From Defluviitaleaceae bacterium (GTDB lineage: Bacteria; Bacillota; Clostridia; Lachnospirales; UBA5962): a stretch of DNA of 64,000 bases. The stretch spans positions 94,240 to 158,239 of the forward strand of contig WRBA01000002.1 in the NCBI GenBank assembly GCA_009779915.1. The letters run 5' to 3'. The notes beneath the pieces are model-generated. The model was not told the origin of the DNA. It ran no database searches and was given only the letters and a program-made list of their open reading frames with translations. Below are positions 32,420 through 39,941 of this stretch, piece by piece (the stretch's first letter is position 1; each line of letters begins with the position of its first letter). The position numbers were made by a program, and so were the translations under genes.

Positions 32420-33493
32420 CTACATTACTTCCTTTGTCCAGCCGAAAGTATCTTCAACACGACCAAACTGTATGCCGGTTAAATTGTCATAAAGTTTGTT
32501 TGAAAGCTGACCTGTATTGCCGTCTGCTATCTGAACTTTGTCATCTCCCATAATAAGGCATTTAATTGGGGAGATAACAGCGGCAGTACCACAGCCGAAA
32601 GCCTCTTTCAAAGAGCCGTCCTTAGCGGCGGCAAAAACCTCAGCAATTGAAAGTTTACGCTCGGTAACTTTCACACCCCAGCTTTTAGCCATTTTAATAA
32701 CCGAATCTCTTGTAATGCCTGCTAAAATACTTCCATTTAGCTCAGGCGTAATAAGTTCGTCATTTATTACAAAAAAAACATTCATTGCGCCAACTTCGTC
32801 AATATACTTACGCTCAAGCCCATCAAGCCACATAACCTGTGCATAACCTTTTTGGATAGCTTTTTGCTGGGATTTAAGGCTTGCGGCGTAGTTTGCTGAG
32901 GCTTTAGCGGCACCGATACCGCCTCTAACCGCTCTTACATACTCATCCTCTACCAAAATGTCAATAGGCGCAAGCCCTGATGGGTAATAAGGCCCTACAG
33001 GGGAGAGGATTATGAGGAATTTATAATTTTTAGCAGCCATAACCTTTACGGAAGGCTCCGTTGCTATCATAAAAGGTCTTATATAAAGGGATGTGCCTGA
33101 TGACGCGGGAATCCAGTCAACGTCGACTTTAATAAGCTCAACAAGGGCTTTTAAGGCAAACTCTTCGTCCAGGTAAGGGATGCACATTCTCTCATCGGAT
33201 ATATTCAGCCTTTTAAAATTATCCCAAGGTCTGAAAAGGAGTACTTTGCCCTCAGAGGATTTATAGGCTTTAAGCCCCTCAAAAACAGATTGACCATAAT
33301 GGAAGACCATTGCGGCAGGCTCGATTTGCAAAGGCTCATAAGGCGTGATTTTAGGGTCATGCCAGCCTAGTTCGTCACTATAATCCATTGTGAACATATG
33401 GTCTGTAAAATACTTGCCAAAACCAAGGTTAGCTTCATCAGGCTTAGTTTTTTTAGTGGTTGCTAAAATAGTGTTAATTTCTAAATTTGCCAT
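32420..33493 (-). CDS. ilvE: Branched-chain amino acid aminotransferase (class IV PLP)
   Basis: Transfers amino groups between Leu/Ile/Val and 2-oxoglutarate. Seen are GFGKYFTDHMFTMDYSD, VFHYGQSVFEGLKAYK, LFRPWDNFKRLN, the PLP-lysine region GGIGAAKASANYAASLKSQ, QVMWLDGLERKYIDEVGAMN, NGSILAGITRDSVI and AFGCGTAAVISPI. 357 residues match the long bacterial BCAT-II type. It is the second gene of the buk-ilvE-ptb-vor operon, so here it should mainly act in catabolism, supplying 2-oxoacids to the Vor enzyme. AAGGAGG precedes ATG. Confidence 0.95.
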   Translation of the reverse strand: MANLEINTILATTKKTKPDEANLGFGKYFTDHMFTMDYSDELGWHDPKITPYEPLQIEPAAMVFHYGQSVFEGLKAYKSSEGKVLLFRPWDNFKRLNISDERMCIPYLDEEFALKALVELIKVDVDWIPASSGTSLYIRPFMIATEPSVKVMAAKNYKFLIILSPVGPYYPSGLAPIDILVEDEYVRAVRGGIGAAKASANYAASLKSQQKAIQKGYAQVMWLDGLERKYIDEVGAMNVFFVINDELITPELNGSILAGITRDSVIKMAKSWGVKVTERKLSIAEVFAAAKDGSLKEAFGCGTAAVISPIKCLIMGDDKVQIADGNTGQLSNKLYDNLTGIQFGRVEDTFGWTKEVM

Positions 33494-33522
33494 TGTTTAT
33501 CCTCCTTGAGATTTGATATTAC

Positions 33523-33694
33523 TTAAGAACCTGTATTAAATAAGCTGCCACACGTCTTTCCGGCTGATTTTAAGTCACTTTGCGTCAGCACTCACTTGCA
33601 GATCATCTCTGCATATGCTGCGTTCGCGCTTCCTTAATTGGCATAAAATCAGACTCGGAAAGACGCGCAACCCATTATTGAATACAGGTTCTAA
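33523..33694. repeat. Family D palindromic element, copy 4 (buk-ilvE spacer)
   Basis: TTAAGAACCTGTATTAAATAA at the left (21 nt; arms AGAACCTGTATT) pairs with AATACAGGTTCT at the right. Inner arms are CGTCTTTCCG/CGGAAAGACG and TGATTTTA/ATAAAATCA. It is homologous to copy 1 (4452-4581) in inverted orientation. The right end runs into the 3' end of buk and encodes its last five residues and stop. Confidence 0.85.
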
Positions 33695-34763
33695 ATTTGC
33701 GGGCATTTTCTTGTCCGCTTAACACTCTATACCCGCTTTCAGCAAGAGCCAATAGCTCATCCTCCCCAGGATAAACTACTACACTGCCTATATATTTAAC
33801 CATATTTTCGATAAATGTCACAAAATCCTTATTATGAGCAAGTCCGCCGGTTAAAATAATAGCATCCAGCTCACCATGTAAAACGGTTGCAGCCGCACCG
33901 ATTTCTTTTGCAACCTGATAAGCCATGCCGTTAAACACAGCTTCGGCGTTTTTATCACCATTTTTAATCATAGCCTCGATTTCTCGCCCATCATTAGTGC
34001 CAAGGTATGCAGTTAAGCCTCCTTTGCCAACCAGCAGCTTTTTAAGGTCATCTTTAGTGTAATCGCCGGAAAAGCACATATCAATAAGCCCAAAAGCAGA
34101 AACGCCCCCGGCACGTTCAGGGCTGTAAGGACCTTCGCCCCCTAAGGCGTTATTAACATCTATGCATTTACCTTTTTTGTGAGCCGCAACACTTATGCCG
34201 CCTCCCAAATGCGCTACTACGAAATTACATTCATCATATTTTTTACCCATATCCCCAGCAACACGGCGAGAAACGGCTTTTTGGTTAAGAGCATGAAAAA
34301 TGCTCTTGCGTTGTAACTGAGGGATACCTGAAAAGCGGGCTATATCCTGCATTTCATCAACAACGACAGGGTCAGCTATCCAGCAAGGCAAACCATATTT
34401 TTTTGACAGTTCAAAAGCAATCATAGAAGCTAAATTAGAGGCGTGTTCGCCGTATTTTCCGGTTTTAAGCTCTGATACCATAAGCTCATTTATTTCGTAA
34501 ATACCTGATTCGACAGGACGAGTGAGACCGCCGCGGCTCACTATACCGTCAAGTTCACCAAAAGAGATATTACGCCCTTTGAGAGCCGTCTCTAAAACTT
34601 CACGCCTAAAGTCAAGCTGGTCGGCAAGTTTATTAAAATGAGCCAGTTCTTCGATACTGTGAGCCAGCTTCTCTTCAAACAAAGGTGCTTGATTTTCATA
34701 AACCGCTATTTTGGTGGAAGTGGAGCCAGGATTGATTATAAGCATTTTGTAAACTTTTTCCAA
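33675..34763 (-). CDS. buk: Butyrate kinase (branched-chain acid kinase)
   Basis: Converts acyl phosphate and ADP to the free acid and ATP. Motifs include LIINPGSTSTKIAVYEN, VSRGGLTRPVESGIYEIN, KSIFHALNQKAVSRR, VVAHLGGGISVAAHKKGKCI, VNNALGGEGPYSPERAG and ILTGGLAHNKDFV, all typical of the ASKHA butyrate kinase family. The TTG start at 34763 follows GGAGGGA; the upstream reading to 34856 is not family-like. 362 residues. The C-terminal RTCIQ and stop are encoded inside a family-D element. First gene of the operon, with a promoter and GntR-like operator upstream. Confidence 0.95.
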   Translation of the reverse strand: MEKVYKMLIINPGSTSTKIAVYENQAPLFEEKLAHSIEELAHFNKLADQLDFRREVLETALKGRNISFGELDGIVSRGGLTRPVESGIYEINELMVSELKTGKYGEHASNLASMIAFELSKKYGLPCWIADPVVVDEMQDIARFSGIPQLQRKSIFHALNQKAVSRRVAGDMGKKYDECNFVVAHLGGGISVAAHKKGKCIDVNNALGGEGPYSPERAGGVSAFGLIDMCFSGDYTKDDLKKLLVGKGGLTAYLGTNDGREIEAMIKNGDKNAEAVFNGMAYQVAKEIGAAATVLHGELDAIILTGGLAHNKDFVTFIENMVKYIGSVVVYPGEDELLALAESGYRVLSGQENARKFRTCIQ

Positions 34764-34785
34764 AAAAATCCCTCCATTTAGTGTA

Positions 34786-34910
34786 TAGTCAATAAAATTG
34801 AAAAGAAACCAAAGAAAGCGTAGTAATTTCTCAATAAGACAAGGAAGTGCCGACAATGTATTGCTGAGAGATTACAAGCTTTATCAGGCTATTTTCATGT
34901 TTATTGGCTA
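34786..34910. repeat. Long imperfect hairpin in the buk leader
   Basis: TAGTCAATAAAATTGAAAA pairs with TTTTCATGTTTATTGGCTA (16 of 19). Inner arms AAAGC/GCTTT and GTAATTTCTCA/TGAGAGATTAC extend it. It occupies most of the untranslated leader between the buk promoter and start. No second copy of its sequence was seen in the window. Confidence 0.65.
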
Positions 34911-34929
34911 AAAGCACCATAAATGCAAT

Positions 34930-34939
34930 TTGTATACAA
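34930..34939. promoter_or_regulatory. Candidate GntR operator at the buk promoter
   Basis: TTGTATACAA, a perfect palindrome of FadR/GntR-operator type. It lies immediately downstream of the buk -10, near the transcription start. A near copy (TTGTATACTA) overlaps the gntR promoter at 35053. Confidence 0.55.
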
Positions 34940-34948
34940 GATACGCTT

Positions 34949-34977
34949 ATAATATCATAAGTAATATATCATGTAAA
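34949..34977 (-). promoter_or_regulatory. Sigma-A-like promoter of the buk-ilvE-ptb-vor operon
   Basis: Minus strand: TTTACA, 17 nt, TATTAT. Confidence 0.6.
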
Positions 34978-35032
34978 TCCTATGATAAAATATAGCAAAT
35001 TGTACAAAAAGCACAATTGTTAATTTTGCACA

Positions 35033-35062
35033 AAGACAAAGACGGTTATTTATTGTATACTA
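35033..35062 (+). promoter_or_regulatory. gntR promoter with overlapping operator copy
   Basis: AAGACA, 17 nt, TATACT. The -10 is embedded in TTGTATACTA (35053-35062), which resembles the perfect site at 34930. Autoregulation is inferred. Confidence 0.45.
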
Positions 35063-35087
35063 GAATAATCCAAGTAGAGGTGATTAG

Positions 35088-35732
35088 ATGATCGAAACAA
35101 CGACTGTTGAAAATATATATAATGAACTTAAAGTGCGTATTGTGCGAAATATATATGACCCTGGGGAGATAATTAGTGAAAATGCTTTGGCGGCAGAGTT
35201 TAATGTAAGCCGTACTCCTGTCCGGGAGGCTCTTAAAACCTTACAAAGTGAAAAATGGGTTACAACCATTCCCAAAATAGGGATACAAGTTTCCACTATT
35301 GAGGTTAATGAGCTTAGAAATAATTTTGAGGTACGCAAAGCCTTGGAAACCCTTGTCATAACTACGGTTATAGAAAAAGATATGCCGAAAGAAATTATGA
35401 CAAAGCTTGAGACTTTAAGTGAAAAATTCAAAACCGTTGATTTGTCAAGTTTAGAGGCTATTGAACTTGATGTTAAATACCATGAAACTTTGTGGAAGTT
35501 ATGCAATAATGCTGTACTTTTAAGGTATTTGGAGGAGCTTAATTATTCTGAGCAGCGCTGGTGGTATTATATGAAAAAAATTAATCCAAGCCTTAAGGAA
35601 GTGGGAGATGTAGGGTCACTTGTGCATCTTACAGAGTATATAAAGAATAAGGATTTGGATAAGGCACTTAATATTATGCATACTCATTTGGAGTATTATA
35701 TTCACCAGATTAAGAGTGCTTTTTTTGCATAA
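35088..35732 (+). CDS. GntR-family regulator, FCD (FadR-like) subfamily
   Basis: The N-terminal winged helix has IYNELKVRIVRNIYDPGEII, ENALAAEFNVSRTPVREALK and TTIPKIGIQVS. The C-terminal all-helical FCD domain (about residues 75-210) shows the metal or ligand-site histidine pattern: an acidic residue with YHETLW, then HTHLEYYIHQI. Such proteins sense small organic acids. It is divergent from the branched-chain acid operon, and a TTGTATAC palindrome is near both promoters, so it probably controls that operon. 214 residues. GTAGAGGTG precedes the ATG. Whether it represses or activates is unknown. Confidence 0.9.
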   Translation: MIETTTVENIYNELKVRIVRNIYDPGEIISENALAAEFNVSRTPVREALKTLQSEKWVTTIPKIGIQVSTIEVNELRNNFEVRKALETLVITTVIEKDMPKEIMTKLETLSEKFKTVDLSSLEAIELDVKYHETLWKLCNNAVLLRYLEELNYSEQRWWYYMKKINPSLKEVGDVGSLVHLTEYIKNKDLDKALNIMHTHLEYYIHQIKSAFFA

Positions 35733-35737
35733 AAACT

Positions 35738-35763
35738 AACCCGCCTGTATAGGCGGGTTTTAC
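35738..35763. terminator. Bidirectional terminator between gntR and the lipoprotein gene
   Basis: AACCCGCCT-GTAT-AGGCGGGTT, followed by TTTAC on the + strand and by TAGTTTTTA on the minus strand. Confidence 0.85.
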
Positions 35764-37290
35764 TTATTGTCTTTGATACTTCAAATAAGCTAAAAGTTCA
35801 GTACCTAAACCTTCAAAGGGGAGGAGAGGTGTTATAGGTATATCTGTCATGAAGATAGTGGGGTTGTGGAGTACCCAGCTGTCTATAGCCCTGCTATAAT
35901 TGTGATCCCATTCAGTCCAATGGTGCTCCCGCCACTCGTCCCAATTGTCGACGGCATTGATTATAGTACGAAATTCGGCATGGGTATCTGTAAGCACAAG
36001 CTGGTCATAACGCATATCAGACAGTTCCGAATCAATAAATGATATGAGTCTGCCATCGGCATCAACAAACAACTCATTAACGGTGCCAAAAATTACCCAC
36101 AACTCATTGCCATTAACATCATATGCGACCATTTCAAGTATCCTGTACGCGCCGTTTATATATCTGAATATCCGATAAAATCCGCCGTAACAGCCTTCAA
36201 ATGTTTGATTAAAATGGATAAGGATATCGGGAATACCGTTATGGTTAAAGTCAAATAATTTAAAGTAATTGGCATAATGGTGAGAATAAGAAATAATTGG
36301 TTCACCCCTCCAATCCTCTTCAAACCGTTGGATGTAAGCCCAAGGGGCTTCTTCTATTTTATTTCCACTTATATCGAAAAAACCTCCTCCTTGACTTCCA
36401 ATAAAAGATATCTCCGGCTGCTCATATGTTGTAATAACCTCCCAACCCGCATTATCCCAGCGAGTAAAACTCCCCGTAGGTATTGTTGTGCGGCTATTTT
36501 CATCCCATCTAAAATCTTCACGGTAAACTCCGACCAATAAACTGTCAAAGCCGCTCAAAAACTCCGCAGCAACCTGCCAGCCGTATTCGCTTATGCCGGA
36601 CGCTTCAAGCAAAGCGGCACGCAGTTCAGGTGAGGGTTCAAGGATAAATTCAGCACTTGCCTCGGTTAAGCTCTGCTCCCACCAAGGCTCCCAATCATCA
36701 GGAAGCTCATCTGTGCGGTTTTCAAATTCATGAAGATGCCAGCTGCCGTCATACATACTTTGCTGGATGGTAAAATACCGCTTAATATCGTTTTCATCAA
36801 TAAAAGTTATCCCACTCCAAGGCAAAGTGCCTAAACCAAAATAATTGTTGATAACAAAGGCTTCTTCTGGGCTAAGTTCGGAAACGAAAGCAAAGCTTTC
36901 CACAGGAATGAAGAAAATTTCGTCATTTATAAAGTCATTGCCTATCAGCAGCACGGAAAAATCCCTAAGGGGCTGATTTGCCCAAATTACAAGGTTTTCA
37001 CCATTGGTAAGCCCATTATCTATACCGTCACGAGCGGCGCGGACTATGCTATAATCCAGCTCGAGGATGCGCTCAAAAGTATTTAAAGAATCATCCGACA
37101 CAAGGGCGATTTGGATTTCAAATCCGACATCTAAAGGATTGCCTGCTGTAGTAGGCTGCAACTCAGCTGATGAAACAGGCAGGGTAATTTGGGTATTTTG
37201 TACCTGCTCTGCTGTGTTAGTGTTTCCATTACAAGCGGTTAGAACCACTATGCTAAAGACGGAAACAGCCGATAAAATAAACTTTCTCAT
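35764..37290 (-). CDS. Lipoprotein of unknown function
   Basis: The lipoprotein signal MRKFILSAVSVFSIVVLTAC predicts an exported, membrane-anchored protein. The remaining 490 residues are acidic and rich in Trp and aromatic residues, as in secreted proteins. FDFNHNGIPDILIHF resembles one FG-GAP/VCBS-type calcium-binding repeat; no enzymatic motif was recognised. The start at 37290 has TTGGAGG; the longer reading from 37377 runs into a family-C repeat. It is monocistronic and convergent with gntR at a shared terminator. Confidence 0.75.
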   Translation of the reverse strand: MRKFILSAVSVFSIVVLTACNGNTNTAEQVQNTQITLPVSSAELQPTTAGNPLDVGFEIQIALVSDDSLNTFERILELDYSIVRAARDGIDNGLTNGENLVIWANQPLRDFSVLLIGNDFINDEIFFIPVESFAFVSELSPEEAFVINNYFGLGTLPWSGITFIDENDIKRYFTIQQSMYDGSWHLHEFENRTDELPDDWEPWWEQSLTEASAEFILEPSPELRAALLEASGISEYGWQVAAEFLSGFDSLLVGVYREDFRWDENSRTTIPTGSFTRWDNAGWEVITTYEQPEISFIGSQGGGFFDISGNKIEEAPWAYIQRFEEDWRGEPIISYSHHYANYFKLFDFNHNGIPDILIHFNQTFEGCYGGFYRIFRYINGAYRILEMVAYDVNGNELWVIFGTVNELFVDADGRLISFIDSELSDMRYDQLVLTDTHAEFRTIINAVDNWDEWREHHWTEWDHNYSRAIDSWVLHNPTIFMTDIPITPLLPFEGLGTELLAYLKYQRQ

Positions 37291-37343
37291 AAATACCTCC
37301 AAAATTAAATTTACTAATCTAATGATAACAAGCCACATTTTTG

Positions 37344-37396
37344 ACTCGACTTTGCTACACAAAGTCTCGTTGAGCAATCAGAGGAGAAAAGCCTCT
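37344..37396. repeat. Family C element, copy 2
   Basis: The + strand reads ACTCG, hairpin ACTTTG-CTACA-CAAAGT, CTCGTTG, then AGAGG-AGAAAAG-CCTCT. This is the reverse-complement order of the copies at 21252 and 62128. Weak outer arms (ATGATAAC..., ...TTTTTCAT) extend to about 37321-37418. It lies between divergent genes, upstream of the amino-acid binding protein. Confidence 0.65.
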
Positions 37397-37544
37397 CTTT
37401 GTTCGACGTTTTTTCATTATATTTACATTATAGCACGGCTTTTTGATAATGTATGATTTTTTTGTGCAATTTTATCAATTCTTAATTATATAAGTTTTAG
37501 AAAAGGTCAATATGCATAAATATTCATGTTTTTGCATATTTTTG

Positions 37545-37573
37545 TTGCAATTTTCATATTTTACGTATATACT
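37545..37573 (+). promoter_or_regulatory. Sigma-A-like promoter for the amino-acid ABC importer
   Basis: TTGCAA, 17 nt, TATACT, 37 nt before the start of the binding-protein gene. Confidence 0.6.
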
Positions 37574-37609
37574 ATGTATAAATAACTTATAAAAGCGAGG
37601 TACATATTC

Positions 37610-38458
37610 ATGAAAAAAATTGCTTTATTACTTACGTTAGTTTTTGGTATTACACTTTTAGCAGGCTGTAATCAAACTGCAAACACTGCCGGCTCTCAAG
37701 GTGCGGCGGCTCCCGCTAACAGGCTTGAGAGGATATTAGCTGACGGCCAAATCGTAATGGCTACCTCCCCGGATTTTGCGCCATTTATATTTATGCATCC
37801 CGAAAGAAGCGGTCAGGAAGCCATAATAGGCTCCGACGCTGAACTTGCAAGGCATATAGCCAGTGAGCTTGGCGTTGAGCTTGTAATCGAATCTATGGAC
37901 TTTGGCACTTCATTAGCTGCCGTTCAAGCAGGTACAGTTGATATGTTTATCGGCGGGCTTGCTTGGAGAGAGGATAGGGCTGAGGCTATGATGCTTTCAT
38001 CAAGCTATTTGCCTCCTACTTTCCAAGGAATTATGGTTTTAGCGGAGCAGGCTGACGAGCTTAGGGTAGCTTCAGATTTTGACGGTTTAACAATTGGTGC
38101 TCAAAACGCATCTCTTCAACAGGATAATGTGGAGAATCAGCTTCCAAATGCAAATCTTCAACTTGTAACAACTGTATCAGATGGTATTATGATGCTTCTT
38201 ACAGGCAGTATTGACGCTCTTGCCATGTCAGGTACAGTAGGTGAGCAGTATGTGAGAAATTATCCAATGCTTGCTATGAGCGATTTCCATTTTGAGCTTC
38301 ATCCTAATTTAGGTCAGGTTATAGCAATGCCTAACGGCTCGCAAGAATTGTTTGATGCAATCGAGGAAATACTTGCATATATAAACGAAAACGGTTTGTA
38401 TGATGTATGGTTTGAAGAAGCAAATGCTATGGCTGACGAGTTTGCTATGAATGACTAA
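37610..38458 (+). CDS. Amino-acid ABC transporter substrate-binding lipoprotein (family 3)
   Basis: The lipoprotein signal (LTLVFGITLLAGC) is followed by a solute-binding family 3 fold: ILADGQIVMATSPDFAPFIF, IGSDAELARHIASELGVELV, GTVDMFIGGLAWREDRAEAM and LTGSIDALAMSG. 282 residues. This extracytoplasmic protein captures an amino acid for the permease and ATPase genes that follow. The R-E-D-R region is typical of polar amino-acid binders; the exact ligand is not predictable. A strong hairpin with T-run lies between it and the permease, which would keep the binding protein in molar excess, as is common in such operons. Confidence 0.93.
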   Translation: MKKIALLLTLVFGITLLAGCNQTANTAGSQGAAAPANRLERILADGQIVMATSPDFAPFIFMHPERSGQEAIIGSDAELARHIASELGVELVIESMDFGTSLAAVQAGTVDMFIGGLAWREDRAEAMMLSSSYLPPTFQGIMVLAEQADELRVASDFDGLTIGAQNASLQQDNVENQLPNANLQLVTTVSDGIMMLLTGSIDALAMSGTVGEQYVRNYPMLAMSDFHFELHPNLGQVIAMPNGSQELFDAIEEILAYINENGLYDVWFEEANAMADEFAMND

Positions 38459-38489
38459 TATTAACTAATAAACTAGATTTATAAGAAAT

Positions 38490-38532
38490 CCCCCCCTCCC
38501 GAAAGGTAAAAGGGGAGGGGGTATTTTTTAAG
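38490..38532 (+). terminator. Partial terminator between binding protein and permease genes
   Basis: CCCCCCTCCC, loop, GGGGAGGGGG, TATTTTTT. It lies inside the importer operon, so read-through must occur. Confidence 0.8.
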
Positions 38533-38539
38533 AAAAGAG

Positions 38540-39211
38540 TTGATTATCTTGCTCCAAAATCCTTTGGTGGTATTTGACAGATTTAGTCATTTGTTTTTAG
38601 AAGGTTTAATGACTACTCTTCTTTTATCTTTTTTGACGGTTTTTTTAGGAACTATTTTGGGCTCCGTAATAGCTTTGTGCAAAATGTCAAAGTTTAAGCC
38701 CTTAAGCCTTCTTGTTACAGCTTATATTGAAATTATAAGAGGTACGCCTCTACTATTGCAGCTTTATGCATTTGCTTTTGGCTTGCCTATAGCTACAGGT
38801 CTTGATTTACCGAGATTTCAAGCAATACTTATAGCTTTAGTACTAAACAGCTCCGCTTATGTTGCGGAAATTATAAGATCGGGCATACAAGCCGTGGATA
38901 AAGGTCAAACCGAAGCCGCAAGAAGTCTTGGTCTTAACCCTGTTCAAACTATGATTCGAATAATTCTGCCCCAAGCGGTTAAAAACATCTTGCCTACTCT
39001 TGGAAACGAATTTATTATGGTTATAAAAGAAACATCTTTGGCGTCCGTTTTCTTCGTAGGGGATTTAATGACTATGGTGGCGAGGATAAGAGGTTCACAC
39101 TTTATGGTTATTGAGCCGTTGATTATTGCAGGGGTAATATATTTTATCGTAACCTTCACCCTTTCAAAACTTGTTGCCGCATACGAAAGGAGGCTTGCCG
39201 CCAGTGATTAA
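38540..39211 (+). CDS. Amino-acid ABC transporter permease (HisM/GlnP type)
   Basis: About five membrane helices; the cytoplasmic EAA loop that docks the ATPase is [21 protein letters not shown]. The N-terminal part has [20 protein letters not shown] and [17 protein letters not shown], both typical of polar amino-acid permeases. 223 residues. TTG at 38540 gives the listed frame, but another TTG at 38549 has slightly better spacing to AAAAGAG; neither site is strong. It overlaps the ATPase gene by 8 nt. Confidence 0.92.
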   Translation: MIILLQNPLVVFDRFSHLFLEGLMTTLLLSFLTVFLGTILGSVIALCKMSKFKPLSLLVTAYIEIIRGTPLLLQLYAFAFGLPIATGLDLPRFQAILIALVLNSSAYVAEIIRSGIQAVDKGQTEAARSLGLNPVQTMIRIILPQAVKNILPTLGNEFIMVIKETSLASVFFVGDLMTMVARIRGSHFMVIEPLIIAGVIYFIVTFTLSKLVAAYERRLAASD

Positions 39212-39929
39212 AACAGTTGATTTATGTAAAGATTTTGGAAAATTAAAAGTTTTAAAGTCAGTAAATGAGGAAATTTTACAAGGCGAGATTGTATCTATAA
39301 TCGGTCCTTCCGGCAGCGGTAAAAGCACCTTTTTAAGATGTCTAAACCTTTTGGAGAAACCTACCGGCGGGCAAGTGTTTTTTGAAGGAGTGGATATTAC
39401 TGATAAAAATGTAAATATCGACACTCACAGGCAAAAAATGGGTATGGTTTTCCAATTATTTAACGTGTTCCCTCATTTAACGGTACGTGAAAATATAACT
39501 TTAGCACCTGTACTCACAAAGAAAATGACAAAAGAAGAAGCTGACGAAAAAGCGGTGCAGCTGTTAAAACAAGTTGTCCTTGAAGATAAGATAGATGAAT
39601 ACCCCAAAAGGCTTTCCGGCGGGCAAAAGCAGCGCATGGCTATAGCCAGGGCTCTTGCAATGGATCCGGAGGTTATGTTGTTTGATGAGCCTACATCATC
39701 TCTTGACCCTGAGATGGTAGGAGAAGTGCTGGCTGTTATAAGAGGGCTTGCACAAACCGGCATGACCACAATAATAGTTACCCACGAAATGGGCTTTGCA
39801 AAAGAAATTTCAGGTCGGGTTCTTTTCATGGATGATGGTCGGATTGAGGAGAAAGGTCCTCCTGAGCAGATATTCGGCGACCCTAAAAGCCCAAGGACGA
39901 AGGAGTTTTTGAGTAAAGTACTTTATTAG
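39204..39929 (+). CDS. Amino-acid ABC transporter ATP-binding protein (GlnQ type)
   Basis: Walker [18 protein letters not shown]-loop [14 protein letters not shown], signature [15 protein letters not shown], Walker [21 protein letters not shown] (20 residues) and H-loop [13 protein letters not shown]. 241 residues. The GTG at 39204 is 11 nt after AGGAGG and lies inside the end of the permease gene; the upstream ATG/TTG reading from 39171 overlaps more and lacks a site. Completes the importer. The M20 peptidase gene follows by 12 nt, suggesting that peptides or amidated amino acids and their products are handled together. Confidence 0.95.
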   Translation: MIKTVDLCKDFGKLKVLKSVNEEILQGEIVSIIGPSGSGKSTFLRCLNLLEKPTGGQVFFEGVDITDKNVNIDTHRQKMGMVFQLFNVFPHLTVRENITLAPVLTKKMTKEEADEKAVQLLKQVVLEDKIDEYPKRLSGGQKQRMAIARALAMDPEVMLFDEPTSSLDPEMVGEVLAVIRGLAQTGMTTIIVTHEMGFAKEISGRVLFMDDGRIEEKGPPEQIFGDPKSPRTKEFLSKVLY

Positions 39930-39941
39930 GAGGCTCAAGTA

